A DNA stretch of 64,000 bases, taken from positions 48,084 to 112,083 of the forward strand of contig JAEYYX010000105.1 in NCBI GenBank assembly GCA_023428245.1, given 5' to 3'. The translations under genes and the position numbers were made by a program. Shown here in pieces: positions 7,502-15,942 of the stretch (its first letter is position 1; every line of letters begins with the position of its first letter). The DNA comes from Pseudomonadota bacterium. Lineage in GTDB: Bacteria > Myxococcota_A > Polyangia > Polyangiales > Polyangiaceae. Below the pieces are notes generated by a model. The model saw nothing but the letters and a program-made list of their open reading frames with translations. It ran no database searches and was not told the origin of the DNA.

Positions 7502-8554
7502 CTAACCGGTCGAGCCGAACCCGCCGGCTCCCCGGTGGGTCGCGCCGAGTTCCTCCGTCTCGACGAAGGGGAAATGCACGATCGGTCGGGGGATGAGCTG
7601 CGCGATGCGCGCGGGCAGTGTGAGCTCGGGCGCATCCGGATCGATCTTTACGAGGGGCACCATGATCTCGCCGCGGTAGGCGCGATCGATGATACCGACG
7701 CTGTTCGAGATCATGTAGCCGAGCTTGATGATCGAGCTGCGCGCGACGACGTCGAAGTACCAGCCCTGAGGAGGCTCGAGGCTGATGCCCGTACCGTAGA
7801 GAATGGTCGGACCAAAGCTCTTTACCTTGCGCACGACTGTCAGATCGTAGCCCGAGTCGGAGACGCGACCCTTGCCCGGCAAGATGGCTTCCGGGTGGAC
7901 CCTCTGGACGTAGACTGTCTGGGACCGCTCGAGAGTGTGAGCGAAGTACTGCACCTTGCGACACCAGGCCGCGTAGCGCTTCAGGTTTTTCTTTCGGGCG
8001 AGCGTGAAGTCTCGATGATTCTGTCCGCTCGCCGCCTCGGACGAGAGCCCGTCGTAGAGGAAGCCGAGCACGTCGAGAGCGGCCGCCCCGAACCACGTGA
8101 GCGCAGCGGCGTCGACCTCAGAGGGCGGGGTTCCAAGGCACTCGAGAATCCAGCTTTCGAGCGCCTCCGGCTGGCGCTCGAGGCGCACAGCGAGCTCGAT
8201 CGCGTCCGGGTGGCGAATCGTGCCGGCCACGTCAAACACGCCGCGGCAGAACGCGAGTGACAGCTTTCGGTCGAGGGCAGGAAGCGGACCAGAGACGCGC
8301 GCGCCCTGCCCTTTAACGAAGGACTCGCGGAGCAGCGGAGACAGCGGCAGGCGGATCCGCGTCGCGCGCCCCTCCCGGCTCACTCGGGCCTCGGACTCAG
8401 CCCGGCGCGATTCGCGCAGGAGCCGCACAAACGCGCCGCCTCTACCTGGCAAGCGAACTTCGAGATGCTCGCCGTCGAGGTGACCTCCCGCGGCGATGCA
8501 ACCGAAGGCGTAAGCATGATCGGCATGACTCAAGTCTGACAGCAATCGATCCAT
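7502..8554 (-). CDS. dUTPase fused to an N-terminal inactivated LAGLIDADG-like domain
   Basis: The C-terminal ~135 residues are a trimeric-type dUTP diphosphatase (dUTP to dUMP and pyrophosphate). All five motifs are visible: DSGYDL (233-238), ARSS (271-274), GIIDRAYRG (287-295, catalytic Asp290), RIAQLI (316-321) and the P-loop-like RGAGGFGSTG (341-350). The N-terminal ~205 residues show two LAGLIDADG-like helices, AFGCIAAGG (16-24) and CRGVFDVAG (103-111), and a downstream segment (LDVLGFLYDG, then ARKKNLKRYAAW) typical of LAGLIDADG endonucleases. The catalytic acid (position 8 of the motif) is Gly23 in the first and Ala110 in the second, so nuclease activity is probably lost. No intein splicing motifs are seen. 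An ideal Shine-Dalgarno, GGAGGTGA, lies 7 bases before the ATG. It is 57 bases downstream of the STAND ATPase gene. Confidence 0.85.
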   Translation of the reverse strand: MDRLLSDLSHADHAYAFGCIAAGGHLDGEHLEVRLPGRGGAFVRLLRESRRAESEARVSREGRATRIRLPLSPLLRESFVKGQGARVSGPLPALDRKLSLAFCRGVFDVAGTIRHPDAIELAVRLERQPEALESWILECLGTPPSEVDAAALTWFGAAALDVLGFLYDGLSSEAASGQNHRDFTLARKKNLKRYAAWCRKVQYFAHTLERSQTVYVQRVHPEAILPGKGRVSDSGYDLTVVRKVKSFGPTILYGTGISLEPPQGWYFDVVARSSIIKLGYMISNSVGIIDRAYRGEIMVPLVKIDPDAPELTLPARIAQLIPRPIVHFPFVETEELGATHRGAGGFGSTG

Positions 8555-8611
8555 CTCTCACTCACCTCCACTCTCACTCGCTCGTGCGGCACGCGCCGCC
8601 CTCGTCTCTCT

Positions 8612-11245
8612 TCAACTCTTCGCTTTCGCTCCCTCGAGCAGCGCGATCCGATGCCGCTCGAAGATTTCGCCCGCCATCTCGCGCAGCTTGGCAGCCTCGC
8701 GGCGGATCTCGTCGCTTTGCGCGTAGCCGCCCGACCCGAGCACGTAGTTCGAGAAAGCGAGATAACTGCGCGCGACCTCGATCTCATTGCCGATCTCTTT
8801 GGCGATGCTGATCGAGCGCATGAAGTATTCGACGGCCTTCCCTTCGTGTTGTCCGCCCCAGGCTCCGGCGCCCGTGACTTCCCCGAGCGTGCGGAGGGCG
8901 ATCGCGAGGTGGGGTTTGCTGCGCACTTCGCCGAAGAGCTCGACCGCAGAGCGAATGTTGCGGCGCGCGCTCCTGAGGTCGCCGCTCAGGAGATACGACT
9001 TGGCGAGACCGCGGCGGGCCTCGGCGAGCTGAAGTTTGTCGCCGAGCTCTTCGCAGAGCCTCACTGCCTGCTCGAGGATCCGGATCGCCTCCTCGCCTTC
9101 CCCGAGCCGCTGCAGAGTTTCGCCGATGTTCGTGAGACAAATAGCGATGCGGGTTCGCTCGCCGATCTGCTCAGAGACCTGGTGTGCCTCGCGGAAATAG
9201 GCGAGAGCTGAGCCGAACTGGTTCTGGTCGATGCTGAGCGCACCTAGCGTATTCAAGCTTTCCGCGACGCCGACCGGATCATTGATTTCGCGGCGAATCT
9301 TGAGAGCGGACTCGAGAGCTTCGCGTGCCGCGTCTGGCTGGCCATGGTCCATCCAGACCATGCCAATATTGTTCAAAGAGAGCGCGATCGAGCGGCGGTC
9401 TCCGAGCTCCTGACGCATAGCGAGGGCTTGGGTGAGCTCTTTGAGAGCGTCTTCGTAGTCACCGCGCACCCATAGCAGCTTGCCGATGTCGTCGTGACAG
9501 GCGGCGACGCCACGCAAGTCCCCGACCGCCGTAAACAGGCCGAGCGCCGCCGAGAGATGCCGCGAGCCTTCAGCCAGAAAGCCCGTGTCCCGATAGAGTC
9601 GGCCGATCCTGTTGTGCGCCGCGCCGCCCTTTCCGGGTAGGTTCATCATGTAGGCGAGCTCGCGCATCTGGCGGAACGCCTCCATCGCGTCGTCGTTGTT
9701 GCCGAGCAGCATCAAGACGTCCCCCTTATTATGGAGCGCGTCGATGCGGCGCCGCGCGTCGTCGTCTTTGAGGAGTTCGAGGCCCTTTTCGTAATACTGG
9801 ACAGCCTTGCGTAGCGCGAAGTTCGAACGCGCGATGTCACCCGCGTCAAGGTGCGCAAAGGCAGCGCGCGTCAGCGAGCCGGCCTTCTCGAGGTGCGTCG
9901 CGAGCATCGCCGTATACTCTTCCCGGGAGCGCGCTGTCGTCTTCTGGGCGAGCCAATCGGCGATCGTCTGGTGGTACCTGCGAGTGGCGCCCGCTGCCGT
10001 GAGGGCAACAATCTTCTCGCGCTCAAAGTTGTGACGAAAGACGAACTCCCGCTCGTCCGCGAACACAGCGTCCTCCAGGTTCAGGATGTGATCCCGTTCG
10101 ATGAGGCGAGTGACGATCTCTTCGATGCGCGTGATGTCGCCAGGATCAGGCTTGTTCCAAAGCTCCGGCGCTTCCCGGTCCATGCGCCCGAGCGCGACCA
10201 AGCCGCCCAGCCAAAACACGTTACCCATCGCGGCTGCGTGCTCGAGCACCCTGCGCTCTTCGGGCCGGAGCGAAGCGATGCGCAGGGAGACAGCGTCATC
10301 GACGCTCATCGGAAGGCGCACGTTCCCAAGGCGGTCAAAGTTCACCCGCGGATTCCCTCGTTCGTCGACTTCGAGGACCCCAGCGGATTGGTAGCTCCGC
10401 ACCATCTGCACGAGTTGCCCCGGAATGCCTCCGGCTGCCTTGATGGTCGACTCGACGAGCGTCTCCGCCCCTTGTCCCAAAGAACGCAGCAGGAGCTCCC
10501 GCGCCATCTCCGTCGCAGAGGCTTGGGACAGGGGGCCGAGCTCCACGACTTGATGAGTCTCCTGCAAGCCCGACGCCACCCGGAGGCCGAGCAGCTCGCG
10601 GCCGCCCGCGCAGATCATGAGCAGCGGACCCGAGGTTCGATCGACCAAGACCTCGAGTAAACCAAGCGACTCCTCATCGCCGAAATGGAGATCTTCGAGG
10701 ACAACGATGGTCGGCTTGTGGCCGGTAGCCGCTTCGATGAAGCGCCGCACGAGAGCCCGGCGCAGGATCTCCGCCTGGCCCGGTTCATCCATGGCAGCGC
10801 GAGTGAGGGGACTTTCGGGGAACGAGAGGCCCAGCATCTGGCCCAGGAAGAAGCACACGTCCTCGACCCGTTCGTTGTTCAAGATGCGCGCGACCTCAGC
10901 GACAAACCGCTCCCGCGCCTCCTCCCGGGGCATCTCGTCCGGGATACCTAGCCAGCCGGACAGGAGCCGAGCGAAGACGCCGTAGCTCGGGTCTTTGGGG
11001 CGGGCCCGGGCGCGGTAGATTGCGAGCGCGCTCGCGGCCCGAGTCGCCAAAAATTCGTTGATGAGCCGGGTCTTGCCAACGCCAGCCGGTCCCACCACCG
11101 CCACGGAGCGGGCTGTGCCGCTCCCTAGGGCCTTCTCGAGCGCAGCCATGAGTTCACCCAGCTGTTCTTCGCGGCCAATAAAGCGAGAGAGCTCGTCCGG
11201 AGCACGGGGGGGCAGGGGCGGACCCGCAGGGTCAGGCAAGGCCAT
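8612..11245 (-). CDS. STAND-type ATPase with TPR array
   Basis: An 877-residue cytoplasmic protein. Residues ~20-260 form an AAA_16/STAND NTPase domain starting FIGREEQL, with Walker A GPAGVGKT (~52-59) and Walker B VVLEDLHFGDEE (~190). A winged-helix-like middle region follows, and the C-terminal ~380 residues contain consecutive TPR-like helices (repeated SLNNIG, AESLNTLG, CLTNIG, GDYEDAL-type motifs). The architecture matches the sensor part of MalT/LuxR-type or kinase-linked STAND regulators, but neither a DNA-binding HTH nor a kinase domain is attached. It may act as a ligand- or protein-sensing scaffold working with a partner in trans. It is followed by the dUTPase-fusion gene on the same strand. 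Confidence 0.8.
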   Translation of the reverse strand: MALPDPAGPPLPPRAPDELSRFIGREEQLGELMAALEKALGSGTARSVAVVGPAGVGKTRLINEFLATRAASALAIYRARARPKDPSYGVFARLLSGWLGIPDEMPREEARERFVAEVARILNNERVEDVCFFLGQMLGLSFPESPLTRAAMDEPGQAEILRRALVRRFIEAATGHKPTIVVLEDLHFGDEESLGLLEVLVDRTSGPLLMICAGGRELLGLRVASGLQETHQVVELGPLSQASATEMARELLLRSLGQGAETLVESTIKAAGGIPGQLVQMVRSYQSAGVLEVDERGNPRVNFDRLGNVRLPMSVDDAVSLRIASLRPEERRVLEHAAAMGNVFWLGGLVALGRMDREAPELWNKPDPGDITRIEEIVTRLIERDHILNLEDAVFADEREFVFRHNFEREKIVALTAAGATRRYHQTIADWLAQKTTARSREEYTAMLATHLEKAGSLTRAAFAHLDAGDIARSNFALRKAVQYYEKGLELLKDDDARRRIDALHNKGDVLMLLGNNDDAMEAFRQMRELAYMMNLPGKGGAAHNRIGRLYRDTGFLAEGSRHLSAALGLFTAVGDLRGVAACHDDIGKLLWVRGDYEDALKELTQALAMRQELGDRRSIALSLNNIGMVWMDHGQPDAAREALESALKIRREINDPVGVAESLNTLGALSIDQNQFGSALAYFREAHQVSEQIGERTRIAICLTNIGETLQRLGEGEEAIRILEQAVRLCEELGDKLQLAEARRGLAKSYLLSGDLRSARRNIRSAVELFGEVRSKPHLAIALRTLGEVTGAGAWGGQHEGKAVEYFMRSISIAKEIGNEIEVARSYLAFSNYVLGSGGYAQSDEIRREAAKLREMAGEIFERHRIALLEGAKAKS

Positions 11246-11391
11246 CAGTCGGCTGAGTCTCTCCCTCCCCGGCCCCTCGGCACAAGGGCTGACCCGCCCC
11301 CTAGACAGGCTCGCGGGGAGCTGTTTGCCTTTTGGCGGCGACTCGAGAATGCTCCGGGATCCCTAGTCCCTGTCGCCCGAAAGGTTTCTGA

Positions 11392-12282
11392 TTGGCGTTC
11401 CCCCAAAAGACACCAGCCGTCGTCCACGAAAGCGAGAAGAAGTCCGTCGGAAAGGGCGTATTCCAGAAATGCGCCGGCTGCCAGACGGTGCTCGCTGCTG
11501 ACGAACTACGCCGCTTATTCCACGTCTGCCCCCATTGCGGACACCACCACCCGATGTCTCCCGCCGAGTGGCGGACGCTCTTGCTCGACGACGCGAAGCT
11601 CGAGCCTTGGGACGAGCACATCAGCCCCGGTGATCCGATCGAGTTCAACGACGGGCGCAGCTACCCGGATCGCGTCCGGGCGGCACGGCAAAAGGCTCAG
11701 GCGAGCGAGGGCATTGAGATCGGCCGCGGCAAGATGTTCGGCGACACCGTCGGCTACGGCCTGTTCGTGTTCGCGTTCATGGGCGGCAGCATGGGCTCGG
11801 TGGTCGGCGAGCGCATCACGCGCCTGTTCGAGCGCTGTCATCACGAGAAGCTCCCTGTCGTGCTCCTTCACGCCTCGGGCGGCGCGCGCATGCAAGAGGG
11901 TATCCTCTCGCTCATGCAAATGGCGAAGACGGTGAGCGCCCTGTCGCGCTTCCGCGAGTGCCGCAAGCCCTTCATCAGCGTCTGTCTGCACCCCACGACG
12001 GGCGGCGTCGCCGCGAGCACCGCCTTCCTCGGGGACGTGAACGTCGTCGAACCGGGCGCGCTCATTGGGTTCGCGGGTCCCCGCGTCATCGAAGGCACGA
12101 TTCGTCAGAAGCTTCCGCCGGGTTTCCAGCGCTCCGAGTTCCTCCTCGAGCACGGCATGATCGACACCATCATGCCGCGCAGCGAGATGAAACCGGGCAT
12201 CTCTCGCATCGTGCGTCTGCTCTCGGACGGCGGGAAACCGAGGCCGAGTCGTGCGCCTCGCACAGGAGCGACTCGTGGCTGA
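11392..12282 (+). CDS. accD: Acetyl-CoA carboxylase carboxyltransferase beta subunit
   Basis: Transfers the carboxyl group from biotinyl-BCCP to acetyl-CoA, together with AccA, for fatty acid synthesis. The 296-residue length is usual. A four-Cys zinc finger (C27, C30, C46, C49) is followed by the crotonase-fold carboxyltransferase core, with motifs FMGGSMGSVVGE, HASGGARMQEG and PTTGGVAAS. The start is TTG at 11392, preceded by AAAGG at a good distance. The 3' end overlaps folC, the same accD-folC order seen in many proteobacteria. accA is not in the window. Confidence 0.96.
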   Translation: MAFPQKTPAVVHESEKKSVGKGVFQKCAGCQTVLAADELRRLFHVCPHCGHHHPMSPAEWRTLLLDDAKLEPWDEHISPGDPIEFNDGRSYPDRVRAARQKAQASEGIEIGRGKMFGDTVGYGLFVFAFMGGSMGSVVGERITRLFERCHHEKLPVVLLHASGGARMQEGILSLMQMAKTVSALSRFRECRKPFISVCLHPTTGGVAASTAFLGDVNVVEPGALIGFAGPRVIEGTIRQKLPPGFQRSEFLLEHGMIDTIMPRSEMKPGISRIVRLLSDGGKPRPSRAPRTGATRG

Positions 12283-13501
12283 TTTCCAAGCCGCCCTCTC
12301 CCGCCTCTACGGCCTCGCCGGGCGCGGCAAGCGTCAAGAGCTCGGCCCGATGCAAGAGGCCTGCGCCCATTTTGGTCATCCGGAGCGGTCGTTCCGCGCC
12401 GTGCACATCGCGGGGACGAATGGCAAGGGGACGGTCGCCGCGTTCCTCGCGGCGATGGGCCAGGCGGCCGGCAAGAAGGTCGGCCTCTACACATCCCCTC
12501 ACCTCATCCGCTGCGCTGAGCGCATTCGTATCGCCGGCGAGACGATCTCGAATGAGCGACTCGCTTATTGGATCGAGCGTGTCCTGGGCGAGACCCCCGA
12601 GCTCACCTTCTTCGAGACGATGACCTTGATCGCCTTCCTCGCCTTCCGCGAGGCGGACGTCGAGCTCGCGATTTTGGAGGCCGGACTCGGAGGACGCCTC
12701 GATGCCACCAACGTCATCCCCCCCCCCGAGCTCGCGGTCATCACACGGATCGCCTACGACCACATGGCGGAGCTCGGTGACACGATTGAGAAGATCGCCG
12801 CCGAAAAAGCCGCCATCATCAAACCGGGCTGCCGCGTCGTCGTCGGTAAACTCCACCCTGACGCGCTCGCCGTCGTGAAGCGTCGCGCAGAAGAGGTCGG
12901 GGCCACCTTGCTCCCCCTCGGTAGCCCCGAGCCCGTTCCGGGTGCACCGCTCGCCTATCCGCGCCTCGCCGTCGTCGGGACGAACCTCGCCGTCGCTGTC
13001 ACCGCGGGGCGCGCGCTCGGCTTCAGCGTCGCCGAACTGAGCCGAGGCATCGAGACCATCAACTGGCCTGGACGCAATGAGCTCTTGCACAGAAATCGTC
13101 GAGAGCTCACCTTGCTCGACTGCGCACACAATCCCGACGGCGCGGTCGCCCTCTCCCATGCTCTCGATCCAGGGCTCCTCGAGGTCGACTCAAAACGTGA
13201 TATTGCGCTGGTCTTCGGCACATTGGTCGGCAAGAACTACCGGGCGATGCTCAAGCGCCTCGCGCCCGTCGTCGGCCATCGCATCTACGTCGCACCTCCT
13301 GTTGATCGCGCTGAAGATCCGCACAAATACCTTGACGTCCTGCCTGGCGAAATCGCTCTCGACGTCGCGGCAGCGCTCGCGCGCGCACGTGAAATCGTCG
13401 GAATCGACGGTGTCGTCGTCGTGACCGGCTCGGTTTTCCTCGTCGGCGCCGCGCGCGCCACGCTCCTCGACCTTGAGCGCGATCCCCCCATCGCGCTCTA
13501 A
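12275..13501 (+). CDS. folC: Folylpolyglutamate / dihydrofolate synthase
   Basis: Mur-ligase-fold enzyme that adds glutamate to folates and, in bifunctional members, to dihydropteroate. It carries the P-loop GTNGKGT (residues 47-53), the following SPHL segment, EAGLGGRLDATN and the DCAHNPDG motif of the C-terminal domain. I prefer the GTG at 12275 over the GTG at 12251, because AGGAG lies six bases upstream of 12275. It then overlaps accD by eight bases, suggesting translational coupling. The length of 408 residues is normal. Confidence 0.93.
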   Translation: MADFQAALSRLYGLAGRGKRQELGPMQEACAHFGHPERSFRAVHIAGTNGKGTVAAFLAAMGQAAGKKVGLYTSPHLIRCAERIRIAGETISNERLAYWIERVLGETPELTFFETMTLIAFLAFREADVELAILEAGLGGRLDATNVIPPPELAVITRIAYDHMAELGDTIEKIAAEKAAIIKPGCRVVVGKLHPDALAVVKRRAEEVGATLLPLGSPEPVPGAPLAYPRLAVVGTNLAVAVTAGRALGFSVAELSRGIETINWPGRNELLHRNRRELTLLDCAHNPDGAVALSHALDPGLLEVDSKRDIALVFGTLVGKNYRAMLKRLAPVVGHRIYVAPPVDRAEDPHKYLDVLPGEIALDVAAALARAREIVGIDGVVVVTGSVFLVGAARATLLDLERDPPIAL

Positions 13502-13535
13502 GTCCCCCCGCCCTCGGCACCTCACAGGAGAAGTT

Positions 13536-14024
13536 ATGCCCAGCTTTGACGTCGTCTCGGAGCCCGACTGGAACGAGATCAAGAACGCCTTGAACCAAGC
13601 TCAAAAGGAGCTTTCCCAGCGCTACGATTTCAAGGGCACGAACGTGGCCATCGAAATCCAAGGCAAGGCCCTACAAGCCAGCGCAAGCTCAGACGACCGC
13701 GTGCGCGCCGCCTGGGACTTGCTCATGGGCAAACTTGCGAATCGCGGCGTCAGCCTGAAGCACTTCAAGACCGAACGCATGCTGCCGGGAGCTGGTGGTG
13801 GCATGAAAATGGCCATCACCGTTCAGGAGGGGCTCCCCATCGAGAAGTCGAAGGAGATCGTCAAACGTCTCAAGGAGTCAGGGCTCAAGGTCCAAGGCTC
13901 GATTGTCGGGGACACGGTCCGCGTGAGCGGGAAGAAGAAAGACGATCTGCAGACGGCCATCGCGTTCTTGAAGAAGCAGGAGGACCTCGAGGTCGCCCTG
14001 AGCTTCCAGAACTTCCGCGACTGA
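13536..14024 (+). CDS. yajQ: YajQ-family nucleotide-binding protein
   Basis: A 162-residue member of the YajQ/UPF0234 family, which starts MPSFDVVSE as usual and has the RYDFKG and MKMAITVQ motifs. Members bind RNA or nucleotides, and some bind cyclic di-GMP; the role here is unknown. AGGAG lies seven bases ahead of the ATG. It stands between folC and glmM on the same strand, 34 bases after folC and 13 before glmM, so it probably belongs to one transcript. Confidence 0.93.
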   Translation: MPSFDVVSEPDWNEIKNALNQAQKELSQRYDFKGTNVAIEIQGKALQASASSDDRVRAAWDLLMGKLANRGVSLKHFKTERMLPGAGGGMKMAITVQEGLPIEKSKEIVKRLKESGLKVQGSIVGDTVRVSGKKKDDLQTAIAFLKKQEDLEVALSFQNFRD

Positions 14025-14037
14025 CGAGACGAAATCC

Positions 14038-15390
14038 GTGACGCGAAGTTTATTTGGGACCGATGGTATCCGCGGGCGCGCCAACGTGGCGCCGATGACT
14101 CCGGAGATGGCGCTCAGGCTCGGCCGCGCCGTCACCTTCGTCGCGCGCAAACACGGGCGAAAAACGCCGCGGATCGTGATCGGAAAAGACACTCGCCTCT
14201 CCGGCTATATGCTCGAGCAGGCGATGGCCGCGGGCATCTGCTCAATGGGCGGTCACGTTCTCATCACTGGACCGATTCCGACTCCCGCCGTTGCGAACCT
14301 GACGCACTCGATGCGCGCCGACGCGGGCATCGTGATCAGCGCCAGCCACAACCCCTACTGGGACAACGGAATCAAGATCTTCGCTCGGGATGGCTTCAAG
14401 CTCCCCGATGAACAAGAGCTCGAGATCGAGAACCTGCTCCGCTCTCCCGAGCTCGACAAAGGCCCGACCGGCGCGCGCATCGGCGGCGCAACGCGTATCG
14501 ACGACGCGATCGGTCGTTACGTCGTCTTCGCCAAGGCGACATTCCCTGCCGATCTCTCGCTCGACGGGCTCCGAATCGTCGTCGACGCCGCCCACGGTGC
14601 TGCGTACAAAGTCGCGCCCGCGGTCCTCCGAGAACTCGGCGCAGAGGTCATCTCGCTCGGCGTCCGCCCCAATGGTCAGAACATCAACCAGAAGAGCGGC
14701 GCGCTCCACCCCGAGTACGTTCAGAAGGAAGTCGTGCGCAAAGAAGCGCACCTCGGCATCGCTCTGGACGGCGACGCAGACCGCGTCATTTTGGTCGATG
14801 AGAAAGGCGAAGTGGTCGACGGCGACGCGGTCATGGCGATCGCCGCGCTCCGCATGATCAAAGACGGCCGGCTTCACAAGAACACGCTGGTGACCACGGT
14901 CATGAGTAACATGGGCCTCGAACAGGCGCTCGATCGCGCTTCTGGCAAGCTCCTCCGCACACAGGTCGGCGATCGGTACGTCGTCGAAGCCATGCGCAAG
15001 GGTGGCTACAACTTCGGTGGCGAACAATCGGGCCACCTGATCTTCCTCGATCATGCGACCACCGGCGACGGCACCGTGGCCGCGCTCCAGGCGCTGGGTG
15101 TCATGCTGAGGGAGCAGAAACCAATGAGCGAGCTTGCCCGCTGTATGGAGCGTTTCCCACAAATCCTCGAGGGCTACACCTTCCCGAGACGGCTCCCTCT
15201 CGATCAGATGGAAAACCTTCAGAAGGCGATGCGCGCCGCCGAGGAAACGCTCGGCAAAGAAGGACGCATCGTCGTGCGCTGGAGCGGCACGGAGCCGAAG
15301 CTCCGCCTCATGGGTGAGAGCACCGACGAGACGAAGCTCCGAAACATCATGGGCGAGCTCAGGACCGCCGCCGAGATCGATCTTCGCTAG
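14038..15390 (+). CDS. glmM: Phosphoglucosamine mutase
   Basis: Interconverts glucosamine-6-phosphate and glucosamine-1-phosphate in UDP-GlcNAc synthesis, feeding peptidoglycan and LPS. The 450-residue protein has FGTDGIRG at the N-terminus, the SASHNP phosphoserine loop (catalytic Ser103), the metal loop DGDADR and the sugar/phosphate-binding GEQSGH and RWSGTEPKLR motifs. The start is GTG at 14038. It ends the accD-folC-yajQ-glmM run. Confidence 0.96.
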   Translation: MTRSLFGTDGIRGRANVAPMTPEMALRLGRAVTFVARKHGRKTPRIVIGKDTRLSGYMLEQAMAAGICSMGGHVLITGPIPTPAVANLTHSMRADAGIVISASHNPYWDNGIKIFARDGFKLPDEQELEIENLLRSPELDKGPTGARIGGATRIDDAIGRYVVFAKATFPADLSLDGLRIVVDAAHGAAYKVAPAVLRELGAEVISLGVRPNGQNINQKSGALHPEYVQKEVVRKEAHLGIALDGDADRVILVDEKGEVVDGDAVMAIAALRMIKDGRLHKNTLVTTVMSNMGLEQALDRASGKLLRTQVGDRYVVEAMRKGGYNFGGEQSGHLIFLDHATTGDGTVAALQALGVMLREQKPMSELARCMERFPQILEGYTFPRRLPLDQMENLQKAMRAAEETLGKEGRIVVRWSGTEPKLRLMGESTDETKLRNIMGELRTAAEIDLR

Positions 15391-15410
15391 GGCCCCCGAA
15401 CGGAGGGGCC
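15391..15410. terminator. Short GC hairpin between convergent genes
   Basis: GGCCCC (15391-15396) and GGGGCC (15405-15410) form a six-pair stem directly after the glmM stop. No T-tract follows. It is shared with the convergent DUF433 gene. Confidence 0.35.
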
Positions 15411-15463
15411 GAGATGAGACTGGGCTCATGGCGCGGAGCAGCCGCCGCGGCGCTTCAGAGCGC

Positions 15464-15805
15464 CTATTTGGAAGGCTCTTTCGTTGTGGCGAAGTCGAAC
15501 TGAGCCTGCTGGGCGGAGGGCTTCGTCTTCGACCTCTTCGTCTCGAACTGGACCGCTTCTTGTTCGAGGTCTGCCTCGATCACCTCGGGATTGTCGAGGG
15601 CGAAGGAAAGCGCGTCGAACACCTGGGATGGTGTCAGCTGGGGATAACGGAGCAATAACTTCTCGACGCTGGTGCCACTTCGGTACGCCGAGACCAGCCT
15701 TCGCACCGGGACACGACTGCCGACAATGTAGGGACTCCCGCCGAGGACCTTCTGGTCCACCCGGACATGTGGATGGGGGATGATGACGCGCGGCAGATTC
15801 GACAC
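15464..15805 (-). CDS. DUF433 domain protein (antitoxin-like)
   Basis: A 113-residue protein whose first ~75 residues match DUF433: a G(S)PYIVGSRVPV motif, then SGTSVEKLLLRYPQLTPSQV forming the HTH-like helices. DUF433 proteins are often antitoxins of VapBC-like pairs with a DUF5615 PIN-like toxin. Here no toxin gene adjoins it: the upstream 137 bases and downstream 73 bases are empty. The C-terminal ~35 residues are a Lys/Gln-rich tail. The start is GTG with no strong ribosome binding site. It is called an orphan DUF433 protein; function is uncertain. Confidence 0.75.
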   Translation of the reverse strand: MSNLPRVIIPHPHVRVDQKVLGGSPYIVGSRVPVRRLVSAYRSGTSVEKLLLRYPQLTPSQVFDALSFALDNPEVIEADLEQEAVQFETKRSKTKPSAQQAQFDFATTKEPSK

Positions 15806-15942
15806 GGGCTCGGCTCGAGAGCGCGGGGGACAAGCGCCCGGCTCTTCAAGCCTCCGCCAAGGCGCGCCCTCTGTCGAGGGTAGCCTCGCCCCCTCTGGTC
15901 GAGAGACGCTGGGGGCAGCCCGATGGCGCCCCCCTTTCTGGC

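Noticed and set aside
7502..8554. Intein inside the dUTPase
   Set aside because: The LAGLIDADG-like region is at the N-terminus, and no splicing-block cysteine/serine start or terminal His-Asn is seen; the dUTPase motifs are contiguous.
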